Of a DNA stretch of 64,000 nucleotides, positions 63,887 through 64,000 are shown piece by piece. The stretch is from Pseudomonas fulva NBRC 16637 = DSM 17717 (GTDB lineage: Bacteria > Pseudomonadota > Gammaproteobacteria > Pseudomonadales > Pseudomonadaceae). Each line of letters begins with the position of its first letter. Positions within the stretch are counted from its first letter, which is position 1. The notes below the pieces were generated by a model. That model had not been told where the DNA came from, ran no database searches, and was given only the letters and a program-made list of their open reading frames with translations. The stretch lies in NCBI RefSeq assembly GCF_000730565.1, contig NZ_BBIQ01000022.1, positions 1-64,000 on the forward strand. The letters are read 5' to 3'. The position numbers were made by a program, and so were the translations under genes.

Positions 63887-64000
63887 ACAAGCCCTTTGCA
63901 CTGCTGTTGATCTGCCTGACGCTCGGTGGCTGCAGCACAATGAAACGCGTATACCAAGTTTTGAAAGATCCAACACTTCCGGTCGGCGGGCCCAGCAATG
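63883..64000 (+). CDS. tssJ: T6SS outer-membrane lipoprotein TssJ (partial)
   Basis: Only the first 39 codons are inside the window. MNKPFALLLICLTLGGCSTMKR is a lipoprotein signal with lipobox LGGC, so lipidation at Cys17 is expected. TssJ (SciN) anchors the membrane complex TssJLM at the outer membrane. The identity rests mainly on position after tssG and the FHA gene and on the lipobox; the rest of the gene is cut by the window end. Its ATG overlaps the FHA stop (ATGA). Confidence 0.75.
   Translation, partial: MNKPFALLLICLTLGGCSTMKRVYQVLKDPTLPVGGPSN

Overview
The window looks like chromosomal DNA of a Pseudomonas, most likely of the P. putida group. The GC content is high. The order of housekeeping genes (fabD-fabG-acpP-fabF-pabC-mltG-tmk-holB, yceD-rpmF-plsX, rne/rluC, murB-kdsB-lpxK-exbDB-comEC) and the protein sequences are typical of that genus. 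No rRNA, tRNA, CRISPR array, insertion sequence or origin was seen.

Layout. (1) 1-24.5 kb is core genome, mostly on the minus strand: fatty-acid and phospholipid synthesis with cell-wall and replication genes (tatD to yceD), then maf, sppA, a phosphatase, rluC, the long-leadered rne gene on the plus strand, and the murB/phosphatase/kdsB/trm112/lpxK/exbD/exbB/comEC run. (2) 24.6-30.7 kb holds a DUF2062 membrane gene interrupted by an in-frame amber codon, a YadGH-type ABC exporter, a glutathione S-transferase, fadE and a small PA2817-type gene. (3) 30.75-36.1 kb is a four-gene chaperone-usher fimbrial operon (pilin, chaperone, usher, two-domain tip adhesin) behind an AT-rich promoter region. 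(4) 36.1-61.1 kb is a large accessory island. Leftward from 50.0 kb run an Ig-module protein, three paralogous large proteins that I read as P47/OrfX-like (TULIP-type) proteins with Ig-like tails, a lipoprotein, and an Rhs/YD protein lacking its C-terminal core. Rightward run a complete Rhs/YD protein, a second Ig-module protein, a pertactin-type autotransporter and a third Ig-module protein. (5) 61.1-62.3 kb is a decayed remnant with little else. (6) From 62.3 kb a type VI secretion operon begins (tssG, a short FHA gene, tssJ cut by the window end).

The most interesting part is region 4. In clostridia, P47/OrfX proteins accompany neurotoxin genes. Here three P47-like proteins sit in one tightly packed gene run with an Rhs protein and Ig-module proteins, divergent from a second Rhs gene. 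It could be a secreted or surface toxin/adhesin assembly, but its function is not known from this sequence. The P47 assignment rests on an N-terminal GW motif and overall organisation and needs a profile search. Other points of note are the amber codon in the DUF2062 gene, the stacked hairpins in the rne leader, two hexanucleotide tandem repeats at the left edge, and holB lying directly next to tatD with no pilZ between them.
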